DNA of 64,000 bases from Spongiibacter marinus (GTDB taxonomy: Bacteria > Pseudomonadota > Gammaproteobacteria > Pseudomonadales > Spongiibacteraceae). Positions within the stretch are counted from its first letter, which is position 1. Every line of letters starts with the position of its first letter. This document shows, piece after piece, positions 1 to 11,482 of the stretch. Below the pieces are notes generated by a model. That model made no database searches, had not been told where the DNA came from, and saw only the letters and a program-made list of their open reading frames with translations. The stretch covers positions 124,001-188,000 of the forward strand of contig NZ_JAFBBD010000001.1 in NCBI RefSeq assembly GCF_016906995.1, in the 5' to 3' direction. Both the position numbers and the translations under genes were made by a program.

Positions 1-30
1 GCTCCACGAGTCCCGCCGATCTACAGACAT
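1..30 (-). CDS. thiG: Thiazole synthase ThiG, N-terminal fragment
   Basis: An ATG on the minus strand at 30 opens a frame reading MSVDRRDSWS that runs off the left edge. It starts 32 bases after the thiS stop in a thiC-thiO-thiS operon, where thiG (which condenses deoxyxylulose phosphate, dehydroglycine and ThiS thiocarboxylate into the thiazole) is the usual next gene. Only ten residues are visible, so the call rests on context. The fragment fits the variable N-terminus that precedes the conserved part of ThiG. Confidence 0.45.
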   Translation of the reverse strand, partial: MSVDRRDSWS

Positions 31-62
31 GCTTTATTCCTCAATTTTCGAGCACACGAGCG

Positions 63-266
63 CTAGCCACCTTGCACGGGGGCCAGCACGTCTAGCTGAT
101 CGCCATCGCGCAAGCGGTGCTCGCCATAGCGTGAACGCGGCACAAAATCACCGTTTACGGCAACCGCAACCTTGCCACTTTCAAAGCCCCATTCTTGAAG
201 CAGCGCCGCCAGGGACTTCTGCTTGTCGCACAGCTTCTGCTGATTGTTCACACTGACGGCGATCAT
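63..266 (-). CDS. thiS: Sulfur carrier protein ThiS
   Basis: This 67-residue ubiquitin-like protein has the length of ThiS and ends in the required Gly-Gly (VQGG), the tail that is adenylated and thiocarboxylated to carry sulfur for the thiamine thiazole ring. It begins MIAVSVNNQQ and contains the typical stretch VAVAVNGDFVPRS seen in the beta-grasp fold. The ATG overlaps the thiO stop by four bases (ATGA), which implies translational coupling. It works in the cytoplasm with ThiF, ThiI or IscS and ThiG. The call is firm because of the C-terminal GG and the operon. Confidence 0.93.
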   Translation of the reverse strand: MIAVSVNNQQKLCDKQKSLAALLQEWGFESGKVAVAVNGDFVPRSRYGEHRLRDGDQLDVLAPVQGG

Positions 267-1339
267 GACGCTCGGACCCGTTCACACATACCTTGATCAA
301 ATTTTTCCAATGCCTGCTCCACGACATGAGGACTGAGCAGGTAGCCGTGACGATAGAGGCCGTTCACTACCAAACGGCCCGGCTCAGCCATGACCACCGG
401 TAAGTTGTTTGGCATCGCCGGCCGGCAATGCGACCAGGCATGCTCTACCTCCGCTTCCGCAAAACCACTGTGCAAGCTGTACAACGCCGACAGTAGCTCC
501 AGATGACTGCGCACTGTCACCGGCGCCATCGACTCGCTCTCGATCTCCGTGGCACCAATCACATAGCGATTATCCGGCCGTGGCGCGATGTAGAGCTTGT
601 AGCGCGGGTGCATCAAGCGCACTGGGCGCTGTAAGTTCACCTCTGGCGCACGCAGCCACAATACCTCACCGCGCACGCCCCGCAGCCCCGCCAATTGCCC
701 CTTGGCACCAATCCCGCGGCAGTCGACGACGCAATCAAAATCTTGCCAGCGGCCCTGCGCATACAGACGCCCCGGCTCAATGTCAGTAACGTCGACATGC
801 TCGTGCCACTGGCCTGAAAGATCGGCGATGGCGTGATCGAGAGCACGAAGTAGCGCGCTGTTATCGAGGTAGCCCTCGTGAGGCAGGAACAAACCGTTGC
901 GATAACGACCCGCTAACTCCGGCTCCAGTTCCGCGAGGCGCGCCGCAGAAAGTTGCTCAACATCGGCTAAATGATCGGGCACGACCGCCTGCAACTGCTG
1001 GAGAAAATGCGCCAGTGTGGACTGGTCCAGTTCGTGCGCAACGACAACACTGCCATCAACGCGGCATGTGATATCCACGCCGGTTGCTTCGCCCAGCTCA
1101 GCAATGTTCTGTGGCCACCACGCGAGAGCGCGCAAGCCCCAGTCGAAAACCTGACGCTCGGCGCTCGCCACTTCCGTGTACGGCGCCAGCATCGACGCGG
1201 CGATACGCGCCGCGCTCTGCTCGGCAGCGCGACTACCGCGTTCAAAGATACAGAGCCGGTGCCCACGCTGCAGCAACTTCCAGGCGAGCAAGCGCCCGAG
1301 CAAACCGCCACCAACAACGGCAATAGACATTGCGCTCAT
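263..1339 (-). CDS. thiO: Glycine oxidase ThiO
   Basis: This 358-residue FAD-dependent oxidase of the DAO family starts with the dinucleotide-binding signature VVGGGLLGRLLAWKLLQRG at about residues 8-26, followed by the acidic end of the second strand (FERG). The C-terminal part holds the conserved CRPAMPNNLPVV stretch and a HGYLLSP segment that belong to the FAD and substrate site. ThiO oxidises glycine to dehydroglycine for thiazole formation in aerobic bacteria that lack ThiH. It lies six bases after thiC and overlaps thiS. A nearby second ATG (MSAMSI) is possible as start. Confidence 0.93.
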   Translation of the reverse strand: MSAMSIAVVGGGLLGRLLAWKLLQRGHRLCIFERGSRAAEQSAARIAASMLAPYTEVASAERQVFDWGLRALAWWPQNIAELGEATGVDITCRVDGSVVVAHELDQSTLAHFLQQLQAVVPDHLADVEQLSAARLAELEPELAGRYRNGLFLPHEGYLDNSALLRALDHAIADLSGQWHEHVDVTDIEPGRLYAQGRWQDFDCVVDCRGIGAKGQLAGLRGVRGEVLWLRAPEVNLQRPVRLMHPRYKLYIAPRPDNRYVIGATEIESESMAPVTVRSHLELLSALYSLHSGFAEAEVEHAWSHCRPAMPNNLPVVMAEPGRLVVNGLYRHGYLLSPHVVEQALEKFDQGMCERVRAS

Positions 1340-1345
1340 ACGCGC

Positions 1346-3256
<1,911 letters not shown>

Positions 3257-3315
3257 TCAGTGTTGTAAACACAGGGAGCAGATCGTCAGTAGAGACGGAA
3301 TATGACTGAGGCGAC

Positions 3316-3415
3316 CTTGTTCCCTACGCTGGCATTATCCAGATCAGGTGCAACGGGACTCGCTACGCGATCTCAGCCCTGGCCGATTTGGCCGTGACGG
3401 GCGCCCCGACAAGAG
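3316..3415 (-). promoter_or_regulatory. TPP riboswitch (THI element) of thiC operon
   Basis: Read on the minus strand, this leader contains the hallmark blocks of the THI element: GGGGCGCCCGTCACGG, then GGGCTGAGATCGCGTAGCGA, then CCCGTTGCACCTGATCTGG and ATAATGCCAGCGTAGGGAA. The CUGAGA and the ACCUGAUCUGGAUAAUGCCAGCGUAGGGA cores are the TPP pyrimidine and pyrophosphate binding helices. It ends about 80 bases upstream of the thiC ATG, where ribosome-site sequestration is the usual mechanism in gammaproteobacteria. Confidence 0.97.
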
Positions 3416-3497
3416 TTTGTCAGTGTAGGGTGGGGGCAAGGCAATGGCAAGAGGCTGCGTAGCGCCAAATAAAGCGGGCCATCTCTAGCACCGGCAC

Positions 3498-3523
3498 ATA
3501 AAAAAGCCGCATCAGCGGCTTTC
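3498..3523 (-). terminator. Rho-independent terminator of the RTX operon
   Basis: On the minus strand the stem AAAGCCGC / GCGGCTTT closes a four-base loop and runs into seven T. It lies about 30 bases past the stop of the DUF6447-type gene and before the thiC leader, so it ends the transcript from the RTX region. Confidence 0.9.
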
Positions 3524-3552
3524 CAAGACAAACGTTTTGCAGCTTGGGAGAC

Positions 3553-3756
3553 CTATTGATCAACTTTCGACAAGGTCTCAGCCAAGGCGCGCGCATAAGC
3601 ATTGCGGGCAGTTTGATGTATGGCTAAGTCTTGCTGCATCTTCGTAATCCGCTGGTCAGCTACTCGCACATTCATTAGCTGGCTCTTAGCCTGATCACTT
3701 AATTTTTCTAGACTGTATTCTCGACCATCAATGGTAACGATTTTTTGATTATGCAT
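3553..3756 (-). CDS. Small DUF6447-type protein downstream of RTX protein
   Basis: A 67-residue protein starting MHNQKIVTIDGREYSLEKLS. A longer frame exists, but this ATG has a good ribosome site (AGGGAG) six bases upstream. The short N-terminal beta pair (VTIDGREY) followed by SDQAKSQL and a long amphipathic helix ending TARNAYARALAETL matches the pattern I know from DUF6447 proteins, which have no known function. It lies 93 bases after the RTX gene and before the terminator, so it is probably co-transcribed with it. The predicted helix could be a coiled coil. A role as accessory or chaperone for the RTX protein is only inference. Confidence 0.75.
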   Translation of the reverse strand: MHNQKIVTIDGREYSLEKLSDQAKSQLMNVRVADQRITKMQQDLAIHQTARNAYARALAETLSKVDQ

Positions 3757-3849
3757 ACTAGCTCCCTTTTTAACGAAAAAATCCCTGCCGCAAGCGCGAC
3801 AGGGATCAATAGTCACCTACCTATTCTGCTAGGCAGTTAGACCAATCAT

Positions 3850-6800
3850 TTAGGCAACAACTACATCATTGGCCTGAATAGCACTAACACCATCGAGAAC
3901 AATCTGCAGGTCATTAGCATTTAAAGAACCATCGTCGTTAGCATCTACCCACAAAGTGCTGGTATCCACTTGGAAGACATAGTCAATAATGCCGTCAGCC
4001 TGAGTGGTCGCACCCTGAGCCGCTCCAAAACTCGCTTGGTTGCCTGCAAAGTTTCCTGCACCTGCACCGAGGTTAAACTCAATCTGATCTGCAGATGCAC
4101 CTGTCGACACAAAGTCAAGAATAGTATCAATGGTAACACCCGCGGACTCCGCTACCGCGTTGTAGGTAAAGGTATCATTGCCTGCACCACCGGTCAGGGT
4201 ATCCGCACCCAGCCCGCCCACTAGCACATCATCACCCGCACCACCATCAATCACGTCATTGGCACTTCCAGTCATGAAGAGGTCATTACCTTCACCGCCA
4301 ATCACAGTAATTGACTTCGCGCTGGTTAATGCCGAGGCATCCAGGGTGATGTCAGCAGAATCAACAATATTGCCGAAAGCGTCCAGCGCATTCTGCATGC
4401 CACTGCCATCTACTGTCAGGGTATTTACCCCTGCAGACAGGCTATTTACGACAGCGTTGTCGGTAATATCAACATCCACATCACGTCCAGCGACACTAGA
4501 CTGAAGCTTCACGAATTCGGCTGAACGCACACCATCAAGGTTTGCATTACCATTGTCAGCTTCGAGCTGAACAGTATCTGACTTACTGTCACCAAAGACT
4601 AAATCGTCGAACTGGTCGATCTCACTCGCGGTAGAGAAAACCGTGATAGCACCTTTTGCGGCGGTCGCAGTACCTGCACCACCATTGAGAATGTCATCTC
4701 CGCCATCGCTCAGATCAATCAACAGATCGTTAACAAAACCTTCCCCTACGATAATCTCATCAATAAGACTGCTACCGGTGATATTGTTGATACCACGGTC
4801 ATTAGCAATTTGGTTAATGGTTAACAGGTTCTGCGTCGCGCCGCCAATCAACGTGATATCGGATAGCGTTAAATTTTCGACTCCACTCCAGTTATTAAAG
4901 ACACCGTCGCGAAGGTCCACTGCAGCATTCAACAACACAACGCTGTCGGTGCCGGCACCGCCGCTCACTTCATCAGCAGAGGTCAAGCCTGCATCAATAC
5001 CACCGCCCACGTCCGCCACTTGGAAGTAGAAGGTGTCGTTACCATCGCCGCCATCTAATTTATCGATACCTTCAGCTACACCTCGTGCAAAGGTCTCGCC
5101 AGCGTAAATTCGATCATTACCTGCGCCGCCTTGAACAACATCGTCTCCAGCGCGAGCAACGATGAAATCGTCACCGCCGTTACCATTAATAGCGTCAGCA
5201 CCGTCCGAGGCGAATACGTCATCGTCTTGCTGAGTACCGAAGAATGTAATGTTTTCGCCGTAAAACTCGAAGTAGTTTGCAAAGTCATTCGGGTTAGTAG
5301 CACCCGGCGTACGGTCACCTGAGGTCTGGAGGCCGCTCGCATCGAAAGTAATATTGTGAGCAGCAGATGCAGCAGAAGCCACCGCTTGATCAACCTCTAT
5401 ATCGACCTGCCCGGTCTGACCTGTCAGCGTGGTTGTAGAACCGTCCTCAACATACAGATCATCAATTTGATTACGACCAGTTTCATCCACACCGGTAGTG
5501 AGATCGTCAACATTCGTATTGATTAGCTCGATATTGACTTGACTGAAGCCATTCGCCTCAACATTGTCGATTCTATCGTTATCATTGAACGCATTTGAAG
5601 CATCACTACCCATATGCGAAATATTCAGTGTGTTGTTGCCTGCTGCGGCGTTGAATTCCGTGTCATCTACACGGTCTGTTGCAAAAGTGAAGGTGTTCAC
5701 GTCTCGAACATTGTCAACCGTTACATCGCTAATGTCCGCGTCTTGAACATTGGCAAGCCCACCATCAGCAAAAGTATCGTCAAAAACAAAGCCAGTGAAG
5801 TTCGCAATTAATGCTGCATCAAGGTCTACATCTTCAGTAGTTTGAGTCCATACATCGACAATCAAGTTTTCAACATTTGTAGCATTATTGATCGCTTGCA
5901 CTACGCCATCAGATGCATCATCCAATCCATTTGGGGTGGTACCATTAGGTAATACACCACCTGCTGCGGCAGAAATAGTGTCATTGAAGTGGATTTCAAG
6001 GCTGTCGTTGCCTGCACCGCCATCTACCGAGTCGTTTCCGTTAAAGCCGGTTGACGATAGAACTAGCAGATCGTCGCCGCCCTGGAAGTTGACTGTGTTA
6101 TTGCCCTGACCAATAACCAGCGACGTATCATCCTGAGCACCAGTGAAAGTGATATTGCGATCAGTAAACGGAGGAGCACCCGCATCACCTAGCAAGTTAA
6201 TATCCAGCGTTCCTTCCAAGCCAGAGGCATCGAAGGTAGTCACATCGTTGAAGATAGCTGGCGTTGCATCCTCTGCTAAATTACCAACACCTGCTACATT
6301 GCCGTTACCAGATAGATTCACGGTAGTCAGGCCGTCAACGTCTTGGATAGTGCTGTTACTAAAAGAGGTGACGGTCGACGATGGATTGGCGGCAGGGCCG
6401 TTCACTTCCAGGTTAAGCGTATCAATGCCGACAGTTTGTGCAGAATCAAAATCAAACTGGGCGCCATTGGCATTATTCATGGCCACATCTAATTCATTGT
6501 CTAAACCTTGTAGGCCATTTTGCGAATAGCTAATTTCGGTCGTTGATCCGCCATCTTGCTGGATGAACTTAACATCATCATTCAATCCTGTAACGGTAAA
6601 GACATTACCCGCTTGGGAGGTATTTACAATTTCTTGGAAGTCATTAGAGCCTGACATATCAAGAGTTACATTAACGCCAGCTGTAATCTTCGCTTCTAAG
6701 CGTTCTACCGATCCAGAATTTAACGTCAGATTATCAAAGTTATTATGAGACAGTTTCAATGTGTCAAAACCATCACCACCGTCTATGGTATCTGCCGTCC

Positions 6801-7701
6801 CTAAAGTGTGGGCAGCGAAACCACCATTAGAATTTACAGTACCCGATAAAATTTCGTCGTCTAAGCTTGTACCAACAATAGTGTCGTCATTTAAAGTAGT
6901 CTTCAACGAATTGGTTTCGTCGTTGAGGATCAGTGCTTCTGCTGTAGCAGTAGCCGTAAGCTGTGAACCAGTAATAGTCAGTTTTACTGATTCATCACCT
7001 TCGAAGTCGCCATCGCCATTTACATCTACCGTAATGATTTTGGTTGTTTCACCTTCAGCAAACACAACATCCTGAGCAAAGGCCTTGAAATCTTGACCGA
7101 CCGAAGCACCATCCACATCTCCAGCTCCGGCAACCACGGTGACCTTTACGCTTTCACCAACAGGGGCCTTGTCTAAGGTCAGAGTGAAGGTCAACTGGTT
7201 GCTATCGCCTTGGTCGCCTTCGACTACATCCACACCGCTGGCCGACACGGTGTAAGTTTCGGGGGTAGGGTCTGGGTTGTTATTGCTATTGTCGTTGTCA
7301 CTGCTTTTACTACCGCCATCACTGTCATCGTCGTCAGCTACGGCATAACCCACTGCCGCAGCACCAACGCCGGCTGCGACCCACATACCTGTAGACATAC
7401 CGCCAGCCGCGGAACCTCCTGTTGATGCGCCGCCAGATGACTGTGCGTTGGTGTCAGCCAGAACCATTGCCGCAACGCCATTGTCGGCAGCAGCAACTTC
7501 TACGGCTTCAGTTTGAATTGCGCCTTCGCTAAGCGCCACTTCCTCTTCCAGCTTCTTCTCATCGTCGAAGAGGCCTTCTACAGGTGCGGTTTCTAGTTCG
7601 GCTTGGGGGGCTACAGCAGCCGCCAATTCGGCAGACAATGTGTCGACAGCAGTCGTATCCACATCCACTGTAATTTGCTCACGCGTTCCTTGCTTTTTCA
7701 T
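3850..7701 (-). CDS. RTX/Calx-beta secreted protein, S-layer-like
   Basis: A 1283-residue acidic, Asp/Asn/Gly-rich protein without a Sec signal. I chose the ATG at 7701 (MKKQGTREQITV) because GGGAGA lies eight bases before it; a 41-residue extension upstream has no such site. Order of parts: acidic Ala/Glu-rich head (1-85); Gly-rich hydrophobic patch MWVAAGVGAAAVGYAV (106-121); Asp/Asn linker; Calx-beta domain (about 152-262); a long region of repeated beta-strand units with scattered RTX nonapeptides such as GGAGNDRIYAG and GGDGNDTFYF; and a C-terminal type I secretion tail with GGAGDDVLVGGLGADTLTGG and an EF-hand-like DANDDGSLNANDL. The likely exporter is the adjacent TolC-ABC-HlyD set. Architecture recalls RTX S-layer proteins; adhesin is the alternative. 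Confidence 0.9.
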   Translation of the reverse strand: MKKQGTREQITVDVDTTAVDTLSAELAAAVAPQAELETAPVEGLFDDEKKLEEEVALSEGAIQTEAVEVAAADNGVAAMVLADTNAQSSGGASTGGSAAGGMSTGMWVAAGVGAAAVGYAVADDDDSDGGSKSSDNDNSNNNPDPTPETYTVSASGVDVVEGDQGDSNQLTFTLTLDKAPVGESVKVTVVAGAGDVDGASVGQDFKAFAQDVVFAEGETTKIITVDVNGDGDFEGDESVKLTITGSQLTATATAEALILNDETNSLKTTLNDDTIVGTSLDDEILSGTVNSNGGFAAHTLGTADTIDGGDGFDTLKLSHNNFDNLTLNSGSVERLEAKITAGVNVTLDMSGSNDFQEIVNTSQAGNVFTVTGLNDDVKFIQQDGGSTTEISYSQNGLQGLDNELDVAMNNANGAQFDFDSAQTVGIDTLNLEVNGPAANPSSTVTSFSNSTIQDVDGLTTVNLSGNGNVAGVGNLAEDATPAIFNDVTTFDASGLEGTLDINLLGDAGAPPFTDRNITFTGAQDDTSLVIGQGNNTVNFQGGDDLLVLSSTGFNGNDSVDGGAGNDSLEIHFNDTISAAAGGVLPNGTTPNGLDDASDGVVQAINNATNVENLIVDVWTQTTEDVDLDAALIANFTGFVFDDTFADGGLANVQDADISDVTVDNVRDVNTFTFATDRVDDTEFNAAAGNNTLNISHMGSDASNAFNDNDRIDNVEANGFSQVNIELINTNVDDLTTGVDETGRNQIDDLYVEDGSTTTLTGQTGQVDIEVDQAVASAASAAHNITFDASGLQTSGDRTPGATNPNDFANYFEFYGENITFFGTQQDDDVFASDGADAINGNGGDDFIVARAGDDVVQGGAGNDRIYAGETFARGVAEGIDKLDGGDGNDTFYFQVADVGGGIDAGLTSADEVSGGAGTDSVVLLNAAVDLRDGVFNNWSGVENLTLSDITLIGGATQNLLTINQIANDRGINNITGSSLIDEIIVGEGFVNDLLIDLSDGGDDILNGGAGTATAAKGAITVFSTASEIDQFDDLVFGDSKSDTVQLEADNGNANLDGVRSAEFVKLQSSVAGRDVDVDITDNAVVNSLSAGVNTLTVDGSGMQNALDAFGNIVDSADITLDASALTSAKSITVIGGEGNDLFMTGSANDVIDGGAGDDVLVGGLGADTLTGGAGNDTFTYNAVAESAGVTIDTILDFVSTGASADQIEFNLGAGAGNFAGNQASFGAAQGATTQADGIIDYVFQVDTSTLWVDANDDGSLNANDLQIVLDGVSAIQANDVVVA

Positions 7702-8113
7702 TTGTATCTCCCTGGGTACGAGTACTATCCGACATCCGCCGGAATCTCTACAGCAACTGATTTTGCAATCAGTATTCTGGTCAATAGCAGGCTCCCTGCC
7801 TGCCGTGCTACGCGCTGTACTCAATCCTTGAAACAGACTTGCGTAACGCCGGTATGTACGAGTACCGGCTTGACATAAACTTTTTCGAGCTTGAAAGGTA
7901 CGTCAGCGTTGTCAACACGTCAATACCCTATAAAGTTGCTCGAAAGATTTTATCTTTAATTAAATCTTTTCGCTTTCCAGTTTGTTACAGCGCACTTTAA
8001 TGATGCACTATTAACAATCTAATTTAATATTTAGAGCGAGACCACACTTTATTTTTTGAGTTTTTATAGCATAGTACAATGCCATAAAAACGCTACAAGA
8101 TAATAAAACTTTT
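7702..8113. other. AT-rich leader between hlyD-like gene and RTX gene
   Basis: No gene seen in these 412 bases. The stretch is clearly AT-richer than its surroundings from about 7870 to 8110, as expected for the promoter of an abundantly made surface protein. The 10-mer GTACGAGTAC occurs at 7716-7725 and again at 7856-7865, exactly 140 bases apart. The second copy sits inside an inverted repeat with arms CCGGTA/TACCGG (7849-7868). These may be operator or mRNA-structure elements. I could not fix a -35/-10 pair. Confidence 0.5.
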
Positions 8114-9292
8114 TTAGCGCTCGGTTAGTGCCTCGGCACTGCCGCGACGCAAGGGCTTAAGAATATACTGCGCAACCGTTCTATGGCCGGTAATAATCTC
8201 CGCCGTTGCTGTCATACCCGGTATCACTTCTATTTTTTCTTGCTTCGACGCCTCGGGAAACTTAGTGATTTTTACTTGAGCGCGATAGTAAGGGTCTTCA
8301 TTTTGACGCAGATCTTCATCAATGGTGTCAGGACTCACATACACCACCTCACCTTCCAGCGCGCCATAGATGCTGGAGTCGTACGCATCTAGCTTTACAT
8401 TCGCTCTGAGCCCCGGTCTGACAAAGGCCACGTCTTTTGAGTAAATACGCACTTCTATTAGCAAGGGCTCGTCTGAGGGCACTATCTGCAACAGCTCATC
8501 GCCCGCTTTAAGCACCGCCCCCAAGGTGGTAATGCGAATATTTTTAACGCTACCAGCCATCGGTGCTCGAATAGTCGTGGCCGCCAACGCCTCTTGGCGC
8601 TGCTTGTAGATTTGCAAGGTTTGTTCCAATTCCGCCTGGGTGCTCGCCAGTTCTTTTTGTGCGTCGCGGCGATATTCATTTTGCCTGTTAGTAAGCTCAG
8701 CAGTGAGCTCAACCACTTGGCGTCGCGCCGATAACACTTCTGACTGAGAGGCATCACCCGTGCGCGCCAGCTGTTGCAAAGCGCTTAGCTCTTCCTGTGC
8801 AAGTCGCAGTGATTTTTTGACACTGACTCGCTCTTCGCGCTGCTGACGCAGGCGCCGCGTATGCAGGTTCTTTTGTCGTTCGGCGAGGTCGCTTTCCCTT
8901 GCTACGGCATCACTAAATTTCAGCGGCGTACCGTTGAGCTCAGCGCGTAAGCGTTCCACATTTGCCGTTAGATCCAATACTTTGGAGCGAGTCTCGGCTG
9001 CATTGGCGGCAAAACGCGTGCGGTCCAGCTCGGCTAGTATGTCGCCGGCATCGACAACATCCCCCTCCCTCACGGTTAGGCGCTCCAGCACGCCGCCATC
9101 AACAACCTGCACTATTTGGGAGCGGCTTGACACGATAACCTTACCCGTTGCACGGACCTGCTCATCCAGCACCGCCCAATTGGCCCAAGCCGTTGCGGCA
9201 AGAGCCAAGCTTATTACGGCAATGAAGACGCGTGAGGTATTAGCCAGCTGAATTGGCCGAGCGCGTGCAAATAACTGCTCATTTAGGCTCAT
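8114..9292 (-). CDS. HlyD-family type I secretion adaptor
   Basis: A 392-residue periplasmic adaptor. I start it at the second ATG (MSLNEQLF), preceded by GAGGTG; it overlaps the end of the ABC gene by 14 bases. A single membrane helix lies at about residues 22-40 (VFIAVISLALAATAWANWA), followed by the biotinyl-lipoyl half TGKVIVSSRSQIVQVVDGG, a long alpha-helical hairpin (about 90-240), the second lipoyl half IRAPMAGSVKN and a beta-barrel end. This links an inner-membrane ABC exporter to TolC. Gene order TolC-ABC-HlyD-RTX suggests it handles the downstream RTX protein. Confidence 0.93.
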   Translation of the reverse strand: MSLNEQLFARARPIQLANTSRVFIAVISLALAATAWANWAVLDEQVRATGKVIVSSRSQIVQVVDGGVLERLTVREGDVVDAGDILAELDRTRFAANAAETRSKVLDLTANVERLRAELNGTPLKFSDAVARESDLAERQKNLHTRRLRQQREERVSVKKSLRLAQEELSALQQLARTGDASQSEVLSARRQVVELTAELTNRQNEYRRDAQKELASTQAELEQTLQIYKQRQEALAATTIRAPMAGSVKNIRITTLGAVLKAGDELLQIVPSDEPLLIEVRIYSKDVAFVRPGLRANVKLDAYDSSIYGALEGEVVYVSPDTIDEDLRQNEDPYYRAQVKITKFPEASKQEKIEVIPGMTATAEIITGHRTVAQYILKPLRRGSAEALTER

Positions 9293-11474
9293 GTTCACCT
9301 CGCACTCCATTAGAACCCAGCTCGCTGGCTTGCGTACTATTTTTAATGATTTCCTTATCCGCGAGTATTTCGCCGTTTTGCACCATTAATGCTCTATCAG
9401 CCAGTGATAACCAGGATTGTTTGTGCGTGGTATAGATCACGGTGGTATCTGCTGGCAGTGATGAAATAACATCTATAAGCTTTTTTTCTAACTCAGAATC
9501 AAGGTTTGCGGCAGGTTCATCCAGCAGCCATATTTTTGGATTTTGTAGCAGCACTCTTGTCAAACCAACAACCTGTCGTTGCCCACCAGACATACCTGCC
9601 CCCCCCTCGGATATAGGTAGCTGCAATCCCATTGGGTGACGTTGCACTGCTTCTAACAACCCTGTTTTATCAAGCGCTTCTACTATTTTTTCCTCATCGG
9701 GCATGCTCATGCCTAGTGTAAGGTTGTCCAGGAGCGTACCGGACACAAGCCTTGGCTCTTGCGGTAGGTACCCTATAACGGACCTTAACCAACTCTGGCG
9801 GCAATGTTCGTAGTCGAGCCCTGCAACTCGTATATTGCCTTTGTTTGGCGTTGCAATCCCGGCGATAATCTTTAACAACGTCGATTTTCCGCTGCCGTTT
9901 TTTCCAACCACTGCGACACGCTCGCCGGCATTAATGGTTAACGCCGGACATTCAAACTGTGGAATTTGCGAACCGGTGTAGCTGTAAATTATATCCTCAA
10001 TCGTAATATCTAAGGGTAGCGACTGCGTGTTCGCTTCACGCTGCTCATTTTCATCTGAGGGGCTATCTAGGACGCTATCAAGCACCTTTAGCGCGTAGCT
10101 AGAATGATGCCAACGCAGTAGTAAAGGCGAGATATTCGAGATTGTTGATAGCGCCCGCCCACCCAAGATCGAGCATGCAATGAGCCCCCCCATTGTTAGC
10201 TCACCCGTTTCGATCACATACACACCAGCGATTATGATCGAGATATAACTCAGCTGCTGAAAGAAGCTATTCGCAATTTGCGCTGCGGACGAGACGTAAT
10301 TCAGCTCTTCATTTTTATCGCAGGACTCACGAGTCGCATTTAGCCATAGATCAGAAAAACGCGCCTCACCACCTTGTGACTTTATAATCTCTCCCGCAGA
10401 AACCGCTTCGTATAGCATGCCTTGCTTTCTGACAATGGCATCCGTATTTTCTTTTTGAAGACGAGAGATTGGACGGTATGCCACTAGGCCAATCACGACA
10501 TTCACTATGACCAATACTGCCGGTACTATCGCAACCGGCCCGGCTATTAAATATATAGCAAGTATAAAGAGCACGATGAAGGGCATATCGACAATAGAGA
10601 ATAGCGTCGATGACGTAAAAAAAGACTTAACCGATTCATAATCGCGGATCTGCGCAACCAGTGACCCCTGCCTCGTGGGTCGCCTGTCCAGCTTTAGGCC
10701 CAGCAAGCGTTCAAATATATAGAGCGATAACGCCTCATCCAGTCGCTTGCTGGTAGCGTCCATAATTTTTAAACGAATTAGCTTGAAAATTGCATCGAAG
10801 GTGTAGGCCAGCAACATACCTGCAGCAAGAAACCACAACGTCGCATAGGCAAAATTAGGCACCACTCTATCGTAAACCTGCATTACGAAAAGCGATGCCA
10901 GTATTGCAATAAGATTTATAAATATGGAGGCAACAGCAATCCTCAGAAACATCGGCTTATGTGCCTTGAGTGCCGCAATCATTGCCGAGGTAGCCACCTT
11001 TCTCGCGGGCACATCGACTGAGCACTCTGCATCAGCCACAAAAGGTGCCGTTGGCACAAGTACCTCAGGGTTTGCTGGCAGGTCTAAAGGCTCGACACCG
11101 AGCCACTTTATAATTGCAGGACTGGTCCCCTCGGGGAGTCTGAGCACCACCCCAACACCGCCATAACCCATAACCCAAGCTGGCAACTGTGCACTTGTAA
11201 GTAGATCCAACCTTGTTGTAGAGACTGCATGCCCCTTGAATAGCGACTTCCATGCGGCAATCAGGCGGTCGCGGCTGGTATTTGCCGTGACCTGCCCCCA
11301 GGCCTGCTCGGCTTCGTGCTTGGAGGCGTGCAAACCTCTGCGCCTTGCCATGTCCATTAGCGCTTTAGCGGCTAAGGGCATTGAAATATCCTGCTCATCG
11401 CTTGCCAACTCAGCGGGTGTAGGTCTTGCTTGCACTTCAACTTCAGCGGTGGATTCGGCGAGATTACTAGACAT
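9279..11474 (-). CDS. Type I secretion ABC transporter, LapB/HlyB type
   Basis: A 731-residue permease-ATPase fusion. The N-terminal ~150 residues resemble a C39-like domain that lacks a visible catalytic Cys-His pair, as in RTX exporters where it binds substrate rather than cutting it. Six membrane helices follow (about 175-450). The nucleotide-binding domain has Walker A GKNGSGKSTLL (about 523), signature MSGGQRQ (about 626) and Walker B IWLLDEPAANLD (about 648), and an H-loop TTHK. It begins eight bases after the tolC-like gene and overlaps the adaptor gene, so the three are one transcript. Confidence 0.95.
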   Translation of the reverse strand: MSSNLAESTAEVEVQARPTPAELASDEQDISMPLAAKALMDMARRRGLHASKHEAEQAWGQVTANTSRDRLIAAWKSLFKGHAVSTTRLDLLTSAQLPAWVMGYGGVGVVLRLPEGTSPAIIKWLGVEPLDLPANPEVLVPTAPFVADAECSVDVPARKVATSAMIAALKAHKPMFLRIAVASIFINLIAILASLFVMQVYDRVVPNFAYATLWFLAAGMLLAYTFDAIFKLIRLKIMDATSKRLDEALSLYIFERLLGLKLDRRPTRQGSLVAQIRDYESVKSFFTSSTLFSIVDMPFIVLFILAIYLIAGPVAIVPAVLVIVNVVIGLVAYRPISRLQKENTDAIVRKQGMLYEAVSAGEIIKSQGGEARFSDLWLNATRESCDKNEELNYVSSAAQIANSFFQQLSYISIIIAGVYVIETGELTMGGLIACSILGGRALSTISNISPLLLRWHHSSYALKVLDSVLDSPSDENEQREANTQSLPLDITIEDIIYSYTGSQIPQFECPALTINAGERVAVVGKNGSGKSTLLKIIAGIATPNKGNIRVAGLDYEHCRQSWLRSVIGYLPQEPRLVSGTLLDNLTLGMSMPDEEKIVEALDKTGLLEAVQRHPMGLQLPISEGGAGMSGGQRQVVGLTRVLLQNPKIWLLDEPAANLDSELEKKLIDVISSLPADTTVIYTTHKQSWLSLADRALMVQNGEILADKEIIKNSTQASELGSNGVRGEHEPK

Positions 11475-11482
11475 ACTTTGAC

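Noticed and set aside
7702-7824. A 41-residue upstream extension of the RTX protein
   Set aside because: It has several Cys and no ribosome site, unlike the Cys-free RTX protein; the ATG at 7701 has a good site.
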